Notes: a model not told the origin generated them from the letters alone. A stretch of 64,000 bases of DNA from Flavobacteriales bacterium 33_180_T64 (GCA_002162685.1 MAAQ01000016.1:124001-188000); one strand, 5' to 3'. Counted from the first letter of the stretch, positions 42,636-51,345 are shown. Program-made: numbers and translations.

Positions 42636-43136
42636 ATGGTAACAGAAAAACAACATATAGACGATATCTTAATTCCAATTCTGGAGAAAGTTTCAGATCC
42701 TGAAATTCCAGTATTATCAATCATGGATATGGGAGTTGTGCGCTCTGCAGTTATTATAAATGACATTGTAAAAGTAGAAATAACACCAACATATAGTGGC
42801 TGCCCAGCAATGGATGTTATTGGTGATGATATAAAAAGCGCCTTAAAAGATGCTGGATATAATTCTGAAATAGAATTAATCTTGCATCCAGCTTGGACAA
42901 CCGATTGGATAACGCCAAGAGGACGACAAGCATTAGAAGATTACGGTATAGCTGCGCCATTAGAAGCAGAAGAAGATAAAGGTGTTTTGTTAGAAGGAAA
43001 ACGTTTGGTGAAATGTACCAATTGTGGTTCTCAAAATACACGATTAGTAAGTCAGTTTGGGTCAACAGCATGCAAAGCACAATTTCAATGTGAAGATTGC
43101 CAAGAACCATTCGACTATTTTAAATGTTTAAAATAA
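42636..43136 (+). CDS. paaD: PaaD, iron-sulfur maturation factor of the epoxidase
   Basis: A 166-aa protein with an N-terminal DUF59/MIP18 domain (LEKVSDPEIPVLSIMDMGVV, residues 14-33; YSGCPAMDVI) and a C-terminal zinc-ribbon-like segment (CTNCGS and CEDC). The family is required for phenylacetyl-CoA epoxidase activity and is related to Fe-S assembly factors. Confidence 0.94.
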   Translation: MVTEKQHIDDILIPILEKVSDPEIPVLSIMDMGVVRSAVIINDIVKVEITPTYSGCPAMDVIGDDIKSALKDAGYNSEIELILHPAWTTDWITPRGRQALEDYGIAAPLEAEEDKGVLLEGKRLVKCTNCGSQNTRLVSQFGSTACKAQFQCEDCQEPFDYFKCLK

Positions 43137-43141
43137 GTATA

Positions 43142-43228
43142 GCGTTACCCAAAGGGTCGCGCTTTCACTACTCGCTTCCTGATTGTAATCATCAGGAGAG
43201 CTTAAACAGACCGTTCAATCGCTAACGC
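43142..43228. repeat. 87-bp element with GCGTTA/TAACGC ends
   Basis: The element starts GCGTTACCCAAAGGGTCGCG and ends GCTAACGC. Its termini GCGTTA and TAACGC are inverted repeats. An internal hairpin CCTGAT / ATCAGG lies around 43179-43197. It is more G/C-rich than its surroundings. It resembles a short interspersed repeat I associate with flavobacterial intergenic DNA, but I cannot compare copies here. Confidence 0.55.
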
Positions 43229-43336
43229 AAAAATGGTCTAAAATAGAATAAGTAACCTACTATAGGTTGACAGAAAATTTGAATTTTTGGTTCGTTTTGT
43301 TTCAAAATAAAATGGACATTAAAAAATAAATAAGGT

Positions 43337-44122
43337 ATGAGCAATAATTCAATTCTATTAAAAATTGAAAATAAAGTAGCGTACATTACGCTCAACAGGC
43401 CAGAAGTCTTTAATAGCTTTAATCGTGAAATGGCTTTAAGTCTTCAATCTATTTTGGATGACTGTGAATCTAATGATAATGTTAGAGCAATCGTTCTTAC
43501 AGGAAGCGGAAAAGCATTTTGCGCCGGACAAGATTTAAAAGAAGTGACGTCTCCAGAATTGAATCCTGGATTTAAGAAAATCCTTGAAGAGCATTATAAC
43601 CCAATCATTACAAGAATACGTGCTATAAAAAAACCAATAATAGGTGCTATAAATGGTGTGGCAGCAGGAGCAGGAGCAAATATTGCTTTGGCTTGTGATA
43701 TTGTTGTTGCACACGAAAAAGTAAGTTTTATTCAGGCTTTTAGTTTAATAGGTTTAGTGCCTGATAGTGCCGGAACTTTCTTTTTGCCACGTCTTATTGG
43801 TTTTCAAAAAGCATTAGCTCTAGCGATGTTAGGCGATAAAATTGGAGCTGAAGAAGCCGAACGTTTAGGTATGATTTATAAGCTTATCCCTTTAGAAAAT
43901 TTTGAAGGCGATGTTAATAAATTGGCTTTAAAGTTAGCCAATATGCCAACCAAAGCTTTAGGTATGATTAAAGAATTGTTTAATACATCTATGACTAATA
44001 CGCTAGAACAACAATTAGCACTGGAGTCTAAATTGCAAATCGAAGCAGCACAAAGTGAAGATTATGCAGAAGGTGTTGCTGCATTTATAGAAAAGCGTAA
44101 ACCAGAATTTAAAGGAAACTAA
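43337..44122 (+). CDS. paaG: PaaG-type epoxyphenylacetyl-CoA isomerase (crotonase family)
   Basis: Isomerises ring-epoxy-phenylacetyl-CoA to the oxepin. Crotonase fold with the oxyanion-hole segments LTGSGKAFCAGQDLKE (near residue 55) and INGVAAGAGANIALACD (near 104), and the PaaG-specific FSLIGLVPDSAGTFFLPRLIG. The length of 261 aa is normal. Its place in the operon separates it from the second crotonase at 50591. Confidence 0.92.
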   Translation: MSNNSILLKIENKVAYITLNRPEVFNSFNREMALSLQSILDDCESNDNVRAIVLTGSGKAFCAGQDLKEVTSPELNPGFKKILEEHYNPIITRIRAIKKPIIGAINGVAAGAGANIALACDIVVAHEKVSFIQAFSLIGLVPDSAGTFFLPRLIGFQKALALAMLGDKIGAEEAERLGMIYKLIPLENFEGDVNKLALKLANMPTKALGMIKELFNTSMTNTLEQQLALESKLQIEAAQSEDYAEGVAAFIEKRKPEFKGN

Positions 44123-44127
44123 TTAAC

Positions 44128-44155
44128 GATTTAAGATTGTTGATTTTTGAATTAA
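44128..44155 (+). repeat. GATTnnn heptads upstream of the four-helix gene
   Basis: Four 7-nt units in perfect phase: GATTTAA, GATTGTT, GATTTTT, GAATTAA. The same kind of unit occurs in opposite orientation after the gene (44561-44602). Confidence 0.65.
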
Positions 44156-44168
44156 ATAAAGAATACAA

Positions 44169-44531
44169 ATGAAACCAAATCAATTAGAAGAAAGACTTAC
44201 ACAATTCTCGATTGATGTAATTTTGTTATGTGAAAAAATAAATAAATCATTTGCTTCTGAGCATTTAGCAAAACAACTGATCCGCTCTGCAACTTCTTCT
44301 GCTTTAAATTATGGTGAAGCTAGAAGTGGAGAGTCAACAAGAGATTTTCTTCATAAAATGAAAATCTGTTTAAAAGAGCTAAGAGAATCTTTTATTAATT
44401 TAAAAATAATGAAAGGTGCTAATTTGATTACTAACTTAGAATTGTTAGAAAAACTATCAAATGAAAATAATGAGTTAATTTCAATATTTGTAGTAAGTAT
44501 AAAAACTGCATCAAATAAGTTAAAATCTTAA
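44169..44531 (+). CDS. Four-helix-bundle protein (S23/IVS-protein family)
   Basis: A 120-aa all-alpha protein with the family pattern: LTQFSIDVILLCEKINKS, then HLAKQLIRSATSSALNYGEA (residues 35-54), then FLHKMKICLKELRES. Members are encoded in rRNA intervening sequences of some bacteria, as Avd accessory proteins of diversity-generating retroelements, and as stand-alone genes in Bacteroidota. No rRNA, reverse transcriptase or variable repeat is nearby. It interrupts the paa operon between paaG and paaH and is bracketed by inverted GATTnnn heptads, suggesting a transferable cassette. Its role is unknown. Confidence 0.88.
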   Translation: MKPNQLEERLTQFSIDVILLCEKINKSFASEHLAKQLIRSATSSALNYGEARSGESTRDFLHKMKICLKELRESFINLKIMKGANLITNLELLEKLSNENNELISIFVVSIKTASNKLKS

Positions 44532-44536
44532 AATAG

Positions 44537-45754
44537 ATGTCGAGTAAAGATATGAGTGAAAATCCACAATCCGCAATCAATAATCCACAATCAAAAATAA
44601 ATAGAGTTGGAGTAATAGGTTCAGGAACCATGGGAAGCGGTATAGCACAAGTTGCTGCCACTGCTGGTTGTCAAGTTAAATTATATGATACTAATCAAGC
44701 GGCTTTAGATAAAGCAAAAGCTGCTTTAGAAAAAATATTAGCACGTCTTATTGTAAAAGGGCGCATCGATTCCGAAGAGAAAACGAGAATCCAGTCTAAT
44801 ATTTCTTATGTAAATAACTTAAAGGCTTTATCAGATTCAAATCTTACTATTGAAGCGATTATAGAAAATCTAGATATCAAACAAAAGGTCTTTTCAGAAT
44901 TAGAAAGTTATGTGGTAGATGATTGTATCATCGCATCTAATACGTCTAGTTTATCAATAGCATCAATAGCTGCGTCATTAGAAAAGCCAGAGCGTTGTAT
45001 TGGAATTCACTTTTTTAATCCAGCACCTTTAATGAAATTGGTTGAGGTGATTCCTGCAATTCAAACATCTAAAGAAGTCTTAGAGAAATCAGTCGAAATT
45101 ATTTCAAATTGGAAAAAAGTAGTGGCTGTTGCAAAAGATACACCTGGTTTTATTGTGAATCGTGTGGCTAGACCATTTTATGGCGAATCACTACGTATAT
45201 ATGAAGAAGGGATTGCCGATTTTGCAACCATCGATTGGAGTTTAAAAACATTGGGTGGTTTTAGAATGGGACCATTTGAATTGATGGATTTTATTGGAAA
45301 CGATGTTAATTACACTGTAACAGAAACCGTATTTACAGCCTTTTATTTTGACCCTAGATATAAACCAGCATTTACTCAAAAACGTTTTTCAGAAGCAGGC
45401 TATTTAGGAAGAAAATCAGGAAAAGGCTATTATGATTATTCAGAAAATGCTGTAAAACCAGTTCCAAAAGAGGATGCTATTTTAGCACAGCAAATATTCG
45501 ATAGAGTATTAGTAATGCTTATTAACGAAGCTGCAGATGCTCTGTTTTTAAATGTTGCGACAGCAGAAGATATAGATAATGCGATGACTAAAGGCGTAAA
45601 CTATCCTAAAGGTTTATTGGCTTGGGCAGATGAAAAAGGTATCGATTGGTGTGTATCTAAATTAGATGAGCTATATAACGAATATCACGAAGATCGTTAC
45701 CGTTGTAGTCCGTTATTACGTAAGATGAATAAAGAAAACAAAATGTTCTTTTAA
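44537..45754 (+). CDS. paaH: 3-hydroxyadipyl-CoA dehydrogenase
   Basis: NAD-dependent oxidation of 3-hydroxyadipyl-CoA in the lower phenylacetate pathway. The Rossmann motif GVIGSGTMGSGIAQVAA begins at residue 25, later than usual, because the first 22 or so residues (ENPQSAINNPQSKIN) are encoded by heptad repeat DNA. The remaining domains are normal (FFNPAPLMKLVEVIPA near 155; C-terminal helical domain with FELMDFIGNDVNY). Starts at 44537 or 44552 both keep the repeat-encoded tail. It follows the four-helix gene by 5 nt and overlaps paaI by 1 nt. Confidence 0.92.
   Translation: MSSKDMSENPQSAINNPQSKINRVGVIGSGTMGSGIAQVAATAGCQVKLYDTNQAALDKAKAALEKILARLIVKGRIDSEEKTRIQSNISYVNNLKALSDSNLTIEAIIENLDIKQKVFSELESYVVDDCIIASNTSSLSIASIAASLEKPERCIGIHFFNPAPLMKLVEVIPAIQTSKEVLEKSVEIISNWKKVVAVAKDTPGFIVNRVARPFYGESLRIYEEGIADFATIDWSLKTLGGFRMGPFELMDFIGNDVNYTVTETVFTAFYFDPRYKPAFTQKRFSEAGYLGRKSGKGYYDYSENAVKPVPKEDAILAQQIFDRVLVMLINEAADALFLNVATAEDIDNAMTKGVNYPKGLLAWADEKGIDWCVSKLDELYNEYHEDRYRCSPLLRKMNKENKMFF
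44561..44602 (-). repeat. Heptad array downstream of the four-helix gene, inside paaH
   Basis: Six exact 7-nt units: AATCCAC, AATCCGC, AATCAAT, AATCCAC, AATCAAA, AATAAAT. On the minus strand they read as GATTnnn units, the inverse of the array at 44128-44155. The array is translated as part of the paaH N-terminus. Confidence 0.7.
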
Positions 45755-46161
45755 TGAAAGGAGAGCAGGTTCCATACAAGATGTTAAGTCAAGATGCATA
45801 CAGCCAATGGTTGGGTATTGAGATTTTAGAATGTGAAATAGGTCGCTGTAAAGTTGCCATGACCATTAGAAAGGAAATGCTTAATAGCATGAACAAAGCT
45901 CATGGAGGTATTAGTTATTCATTAGCAGATACAGCTTTTGGTTTTGCAGCAAATACGCACGGTAAATATGCGGTGTCTATTGAAACCAGCATTAATCATA
46001 TTGAAGCGTTAAATGAAGGTGATTATTTGGTAGCAGAATCGGTGATAGAAAAAGTAAACAATAGATTAGGTTTTAATATTATTGAAGTCAAACGAGGAGA
46101 AGAATTAGTTGCACTATTTAAAGGTGTTGTATATAGAACCCAAAAAGATTGGGAAGAGTAA
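45754..46161 (+). CDS. paaI: PaaI hotdog-fold thioesterase
   Basis: A 135-aa hotdog thioesterase that hydrolyses misrouted phenylacetyl-CoA derivatives. The family motif LNSMNKAHGGISYSLADTAFGFAAN (near residue 42) is present with the catalytic Asp. The gene overlaps paaH by 1 nt (TAATG). Confidence 0.93.
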   Translation: MKGEQVPYKMLSQDAYSQWLGIEILECEIGRCKVAMTIRKEMLNSMNKAHGGISYSLADTAFGFAANTHGKYAVSIETSINHIEALNEGDYLVAESVIEKVNNRLGFNIIEVKRGEELVALFKGVVYRTQKDWEE

Positions 46162-46204
46162 AACACGAATTTGAATTCGAAGATGGACTTGAAATAGAAG
46201 TTTC

Positions 46205-46233
46205 AATTTTCGATTTCAATTTTAATTTCAATT
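46205..46233 (+). repeat. TTTCAAT-type periodic spacer before paaJ
   Basis: Degenerate repeats of TTTCAATTT/TTTCGATTT precede the paaJ start. An opposite-sense GAATTTGAATTCGAA-like stretch lies on the left side (46166-46200). The 7-nt phase holds for the first units only, so the relation to the other heptad arrays is uncertain. Confidence 0.4.
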
Positions 46234-46240
46234 TCAAAAA

Positions 46241-47449
46241 ATGAAAGAAGCATATATCATTGATGGTGTTCGTACACCAATAGGAAATTATAAAGGAACA
46301 TTATCTGCTGTGCGTACAGACGATTTAGGAGCATTAGTGATTTCAGAAGTTGTAAAACGAAATCCTAATATTCCAAAAGAAGCTTATGATGATGTCATTA
46401 TGGGGTGTGCTAATCAAGCAGGAGAAGATAATCGTAATGTAGCACGTATGTCATCACTTTTAGCAGGATTGCCATTTACAGTTCCAGGTGAAACGGTTAA
46501 CCGTTTATGTAGCTCTGGACTATCAGCAATAATTCATGCTAATCGCGCAATTAAAGCAGGAGACGGCGATGTGTTTATTTCTGGAGGTGTTGAGAATATG
46601 ACGCGTGGACCATACGTTATGGCTAAACCTTCAACAGCATTTGGAGGTGATTCTAAACTATATGATTCAACTTTTGGATGGCGTTTTATTAACCCGAAAA
46701 TGCAAAAATTGTATGGTACTGATGGTATGGGAATGACCGCAGAAAACCTTGTAGAAAAATATAACATCTCTCGTGAAGATCAAGATAAGTTTTCGTATTG
46801 GAGTCAGATGAAAGCAACTAAAGCACAAGAGAATGGTAGGCTTGCTAAAGAAATTGTTACGGTTGAGATTCCTCAGCGTAAAAAAGATGCAATTCAATTT
46901 TCAAAAGATGAGTTCGTCAAACCAACAACTTCATTAGAAGTTTTAGGAAAATTAAGAGCAGCCTTTAAAAAAGAAGGTGGTAGTGTCACAGCAGGAAATG
47001 CTTCAGGATTAAACGATGGAGCAGCAGCAACCATAATTGCTTCAGAAGATGCAGTAAAAAAATACAATCTAAAGCCCTTAGCTAGAATTGTTAGTTCTGC
47101 TGTAGTTGGTGTAGAACCACGAATTATGGGAATTGGTCCAGTGCAAGCGTCTAATAAAGCTTTAGAAAAGGCTGGTTTAACTATGGACGACATGGATGTT
47201 ATTGAACTTAATGAAGCTTTTGCAGCACAAGCCTTAGCATGTACTAGAGCTTGGGGATTAGCAGATGACGATCCAAGATTAAATCCAAATGGTGGTTCTA
47301 TTGCTATTGGTCATCCATTAGGAGTGACAGGAGCAAGAATTACGTATTCTGCGGCTTTAGAATTGCAAGAACAAAATAAAAAATATGCATTAATTACCAT
47401 GTGTATTGGTGTTGGGCAAGGATATGCAGCAATTATTGAAAGAGTATAA
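46241..47449 (+). CDS. paaJ: 3-oxoadipyl-CoA thiolase
   Basis: Cleaves 3-oxoadipyl-CoA to acetyl-CoA and succinyl-CoA. The acyl-enzyme Cys is in NRLCSSGLSAI (near residue 90), His in GHPLGVTGAR (near 359) and the second Cys in CIGVGQG (near 390). The length of 402 aa is normal for PaaJ/PcaF. Substrate is assigned from the operon. Confidence 0.93.
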   Translation: MKEAYIIDGVRTPIGNYKGTLSAVRTDDLGALVISEVVKRNPNIPKEAYDDVIMGCANQAGEDNRNVARMSSLLAGLPFTVPGETVNRLCSSGLSAIIHANRAIKAGDGDVFISGGVENMTRGPYVMAKPSTAFGGDSKLYDSTFGWRFINPKMQKLYGTDGMGMTAENLVEKYNISREDQDKFSYWSQMKATKAQENGRLAKEIVTVEIPQRKKDAIQFSKDEFVKPTTSLEVLGKLRAAFKKEGGSVTAGNASGLNDGAAATIIASEDAVKKYNLKPLARIVSSAVVGVEPRIMGIGPVQASNKALEKAGLTMDDMDVIELNEAFAAQALACTRAWGLADDDPRLNPNGGSIAIGHPLGVTGARITYSAALELQEQNKKYALITMCIGVGQGYAAIIERV

Positions 47450-47476
47450 GAAACGAAAATACTAATAAATTATAAG

Positions 47477-48079
47477 GTGAAAATAGTAATCATAGGCGGA
47501 AACGGAACCATTGGTAGAAAAGTGACTGAAAGACTGAAAGAAAAGCATGAAGTAATTATTGCTGGAAGAAGTTCTGGTGATGTGACTGTTGATTTTTCTG
47601 ATTCAAATTCAATAAAGAATATGTTTGAATCAATAGGGAAGGTTGATGCCATAGTTTCAATAGCAGGAGATGCTAAATGGGATAAGTTTGAAAACCTTAC
47701 TGAAGATGATTTCTATATTGGAATTAGAAGTAAGTTGATGGGGCAAGTTAATGTGGTTCGTATTGGAAAGGATTATCTAAATGAAAAAGGCTCAATAACC
47801 TTGTCTACTGGGATCTTAGCTGATGATCCAGTTGATATGACTACGAGTGCAGCAATGGTTAATGGAGGGATTCACTCTTTTGTAAAAGCAGTGGCTTTAG
47901 AACTTGAAAATGGACTTAGAATTAATACGATTAGTTCTGATTTAGTTGAAGATGCTTATGAGAAATATAAAAATTATTTTCCAGGAAATACACCAGTACC
48001 AATGCGCAAAATTGTAGATGGTTATGTGAAATGTGTTGAAGGAAAAATTACAGGAAGAATAATAAGAATAATGGCATAA
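47477..48079 (+). CDS. Atypical short-chain dehydrogenase without catalytic Tyr/Lys
   Basis: A 200-aa SDR-like protein with GTG start and the nucleotide-binding motif GGNGTIGRKV (residues 7-16) plus the NAG-like SIAGDAKWD segment. The catalytic YxxxK is missing: aligned on FVKAVALELENGLRINTIS, the Tyr position is Ala and the Lys position Asn (SAAMVNGGIHSF). It may bind NAD(P) without acting as a classical dehydrogenase. It lies between paaJ and paaZ in the same direction, so it probably belongs to the operon. Confidence 0.82.
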   Translation: MKIVIIGGNGTIGRKVTERLKEKHEVIIAGRSSGDVTVDFSDSNSIKNMFESIGKVDAIVSIAGDAKWDKFENLTEDDFYIGIRSKLMGQVNVVRIGKDYLNEKGSITLSTGILADDPVDMTTSAAMVNGGIHSFVKAVALELENGLRINTISSDLVEDAYEKYKNYFPGNTPVPMRKIVDGYVKCVEGKITGRIIRIMA

Positions 48080-48088
48080 ATAGTTATT

Positions 48089-50587
48089 ATGAATAAAATA
48101 CAACATTACGTTCAAGGACATTGGACAACAGGAAAAGAAGAAGGAGTACCAATTCATGATGCGGTTACTGGTGAAGCATTTGCTAGTATTGCAATTGAAG
48201 GTTTAGATATTCCAGAAATCCTAAATTATGGAAGAACAAAAGGAAGTGAACAACTTCGAAAGATGACCTTCCAAGAGCGTGGAAACATGCTTAAAAAGTT
48301 AGCTTTTTATCTTACAAAAAGGAAAGCCGATTTTTACGAACTAAGTTATAGAACTGGAGCGACCAAAGTTGACAGTTGGATTGATATTGAAGGTGGTTTT
48401 GGTAACTTATTTGCCAATGCATCATTAAGAAAATTGTTTCCAAATCAACCTTATCATGTCGAAGGCGATGCGATTGATTTGTCTCGTGGTGGACGCTTTA
48501 TGGCGCATCATATTATGGTGCCTAAAAAAGGTGTCGCTGTGCATATTAATGCGTTTAACTTTCCAGTTTGGGGAATGTTAGAGAAGTGTGCAGTAAACTG
48601 GATGGCAGGAGTTCCTGCTGTAGTTCTACCAGCACCTTCATCATCGTATTTAGCAGAGGCAGTAGCGCGAGAAATTATAGCTTCAGGGATTTTACCTGAA
48701 GGTGCTTTACAAATCATAAATGGAACAGTTCGTAATATTTTAGATACTGTAGAGTCTCAAGATGTTGTCACCTTTACAGGTTCGGCAGCTATAGGACGTT
48801 TATTAAAAGCACATCCTAGATTAATTCAAGAATCAGTACCATTTACGATGGAAGCCGATTCTCTTAATGCTTCTATTTTAGGAGAGGATGCTGTTCCTGG
48901 AACAGCAGAATTTGATTTATTTGTTAAAGAAGTTCGAAAAGAAATGACCGCTAAAGCCGGTCAAAAATGTACAGCGATTAGACGTATTATCGTTCCTGAA
49001 AATTTAGTTGAAGATGTTCAAATTTCGTTAGGAAAAGCTTTAGATAAAGTAACTATTGGTGACCCAAGATTAAAAGAAGTTAGAATGGGATCTCTAATTA
49101 GCCATCAGCAAGTGCAGGCTGTTAGAGATTCAGTAAGTGATTTGTCTAAAGAGGCACAAATTGTTTATGGTGATTTAGATAAGATAGAAACTATAGGAGC
49201 CGATGCTAAGAAAGGTGCTTTTATCAGTCCTATTTTATTGAGAGCTGATCATCCTTTTCAAAATACAGTGATTCATGAACGTGAAGCTTTTGGTCCTGTA
49301 AGTACTATTATGCCTTATAAAAACTTGGATGAGGCGATCACATTAGCACAAATGGGTAAAGGCTCATTAGTCTCTTCAATAGCTACTAATGATGATAAAA
49401 TCGCTAAAGATTATGTGATTAATGCAGCAAGTCATCACGGAAGAATATTAGTACTCAATCGCGAAAGTGCTAAGGAAAGTACAGGTCATGGTTCGCCATT
49501 ACCATATTTAGTACATGGAGGTCCAGGAAGAGCTGGAGGAGGAGAAGAAATGGGAGGCATGCGAGGTATTAAACATTATTTGCAACGTACAGCCATTCAA
49601 GGCTCACCAACAACAATAACAGAAATTACAGGGATTTATCAGCAAAACGCAAAATATAAAGAAGCTGAGCAACATCCATTTAAATACCATTGGGAAGACA
49701 TTCAGCCAGGAATGTCTCTTAAAACACATAAACGTACATTCACAGATACCGATATTATCAATTTCGCTAATCTGACTTGGGATCATTTTTATGCACATAC
49801 AGATATCACATCGTTAGATGGAAGTATTTTTGAAAAAAGAACAGCTCATGGCTATTTTATTATTTCTGCAGCAGCTGGATTATTCGTGTATCCAAACAAA
49901 GGACCAGTAGCGGCGAATTACGGATTAGAAGAATGTAGATTCCTACGTCCTTTATATCATAATGATACTGTTTATGTTAGATTAACCTGTAAACAAAAAG
50001 TAGATCGTGATGTGGCTTCTGCTGAGCATCCTAGCGGAATTGTAAAATGGTATGTTGAAGTTTTTGATGCCGAAGACGAACTCGTAGCAATCGCAACGAT
50101 TTTAACAATGGTTCAAAAGAAACAAGAAACTCTAGTCGAAATGACTGAAGATAAAATTCAAGAATGTTTAGCTAAGCTTACCGAAGAGGTAAAACCAAAA
50201 TGGGGAATTATGACGCCTCAACATATGATTGAGCATTTAGAGTTTACTTATAAAATCGCAACTGGAGAAATTCAAGATTTCGAAGTATCTACACCAGAAA
50301 AAATCTTAGAGAAAGTGCATAATAGCTTATATAATTATCGACCATTCCCAAAAGGGTCAGATTTCCCATTACTACCAAAAGGAGAATTAGCTGATTTAGA
50401 ACATGAGAACCTAGCAGTTGCTATTGAAAAGTTTAATACGGAAAGAGAAGCTTACTTAAATTATTTTAAAGAAAATCCTGAAGCTAAATTAAACAATATG
50501 GTTTTTGGTGAATTAAATAGGTATGAATGGTATTTATTAGAACGAAAGCACTTAAATCATCATTTTGAACAATTTGGATTATTATAA
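48089..50587 (+). CDS. paaZ: PaaZ ring-cleavage enzyme with extra C-terminal DinB/DUF1569-like domain
   Basis: Opens oxepin-CoA and oxidises the resulting semialdehyde. Residues 1 to about 510 are the aldehyde dehydrogenase domain (Glu in MEADSLNASILG, Cys in KAGQKCTAIRR). Residues about 530-670 are the MaoC-like hydratase (DHFYAH motif with the Asp and His known from E. coli PaaZ). The protein then continues about 150 residues beyond the usual 680: this tail has MTPQHMIEHLEF and KHLNHHFEQFGLL, matching DUF1569 of the DinB-like four-helix superfamily. One uninterrupted frame of 832 aa encodes all three domains. The role of the tail is unknown. Confidence 0.92.
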   Translation: MNKIQHYVQGHWTTGKEEGVPIHDAVTGEAFASIAIEGLDIPEILNYGRTKGSEQLRKMTFQERGNMLKKLAFYLTKRKADFYELSYRTGATKVDSWIDIEGGFGNLFANASLRKLFPNQPYHVEGDAIDLSRGGRFMAHHIMVPKKGVAVHINAFNFPVWGMLEKCAVNWMAGVPAVVLPAPSSSYLAEAVAREIIASGILPEGALQIINGTVRNILDTVESQDVVTFTGSAAIGRLLKAHPRLIQESVPFTMEADSLNASILGEDAVPGTAEFDLFVKEVRKEMTAKAGQKCTAIRRIIVPENLVEDVQISLGKALDKVTIGDPRLKEVRMGSLISHQQVQAVRDSVSDLSKEAQIVYGDLDKIETIGADAKKGAFISPILLRADHPFQNTVIHEREAFGPVSTIMPYKNLDEAITLAQMGKGSLVSSIATNDDKIAKDYVINAASHHGRILVLNRESAKESTGHGSPLPYLVHGGPGRAGGGEEMGGMRGIKHYLQRTAIQGSPTTITEITGIYQQNAKYKEAEQHPFKYHWEDIQPGMSLKTHKRTFTDTDIINFANLTWDHFYAHTDITSLDGSIFEKRTAHGYFIISAAAGLFVYPNKGPVAANYGLEECRFLRPLYHNDTVYVRLTCKQKVDRDVASAEHPSGIVKWYVEVFDAEDELVAIATILTMVQKKQETLVEMTEDKIQECLAKLTEEVKPKWGIMTPQHMIEHLEFTYKIATGEIQDFEVSTPEKILEKVHNSLYNYRPFPKGSDFPLLPKGELADLEHENLAVAIEKFNTEREAYLNYFKENPEAKLNNMVFGELNRYEWYLLERKHLNHHFEQFGLL

Positions 50588-50590
50588 ATT

Positions 50591-51343
50591 ATGACACAAC
50601 CATACGTTAAACAAACTATAGAAAACGAAGTAGGATATATTGAATTTTTTCATCCTGCTCATAACTCTTTGCCTGGAGATATATTAGCTAAACTTGCACA
50701 AACAATTACTGACGCTGGAGAAAATGAAGCGATAAAAGTAATCGTTTTAAAAAGTGGAGGAGACAGAACGTTTTGTGCTGGAGCAAGTTTTAAAGAATTG
50801 ATTAATATTAATGATGCAGCAACAGGGAAAGTTTTCTTTTCTGGATTTGCTAATGTGATTAATGCCATGCGAAAATGCCCAAAATTTATTATTGGACGTA
50901 TTCAAGGAAAAACCGTTGGTGGCGGTGTTGGACTTGCTGCCTCGACCGATTATTGTATGGGAACAAAATTCGCAGCAATTAAATTAAGTGAATTAAATAT
51001 TGGTATCGGACCTTTTGTTGTTGGACCTGCTATTGAACGTAAAATGGGTTTAAGCGCGATGTCGCAAATCGCCATAGATGCGAATTCATTTTATCCAGCA
51101 GAATGGGCAAAACAAAAAGGTTTGTTTACGCAAGTATATGAAAGTACAGAAGAGCTTGATGAAGCTGTAAAAATAACAGCAGAACATTTATGTACTTATA
51201 ATACTGAAGCTATGCTAGAAATGAAGAAAGTATTCTGGAAAGGAACTGATGATTGGGACGAGTTATTAGCTGAACGTGCACAAACTAGCGGGAGATTAGT
51301 GCTTTCAGAGTTTACAAAAGAGAAATTAAAAGGCTTTAAATAA
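50591..51343 (+). CDS. paaF: Enoyl-CoA hydratase/isomerase, PaaF-like
   Basis: Second crotonase-fold enzyme of the operon (250 aa). Oxyanion-hole segments are GGDRTFCAGASFKEL (near residue 55) and IQGKTVGGGVGLAASTDYC (near 103). Together with PaaH and PaaJ it would complete beta-oxidation of dehydroadipyl-CoA, the PaaF role. Since the family is broad, the specific assignment rests on context. It lies 3 nt after paaZ and 2 nt before paaY. Confidence 0.78.
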   Translation: MTQPYVKQTIENEVGYIEFFHPAHNSLPGDILAKLAQTITDAGENEAIKVIVLKSGGDRTFCAGASFKELININDAATGKVFFSGFANVINAMRKCPKFIIGRIQGKTVGGGVGLAASTDYCMGTKFAAIKLSELNIGIGPFVVGPAIERKMGLSAMSQIAIDANSFYPAEWAKQKGLFTQVYESTEELDEAVKITAEHLCTYNTEAMLEMKKVFWKGTDDWDELLAERAQTSGRLVLSEFTKEKLKGFK

Positions 51344-51345
51344 AA

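Noticed and set aside
44169-44531. Diversity-generating retroelement (Avd-like four-helix protein)
   Set aside because: There is no reverse transcriptase and no adenine-biased template/variable repeat nearby. Only the fold family is shared.
44169-44531. 23S rRNA intervening sequence
   Set aside because: The gene is of the IVS-protein family, but there is no rRNA sequence in the window.
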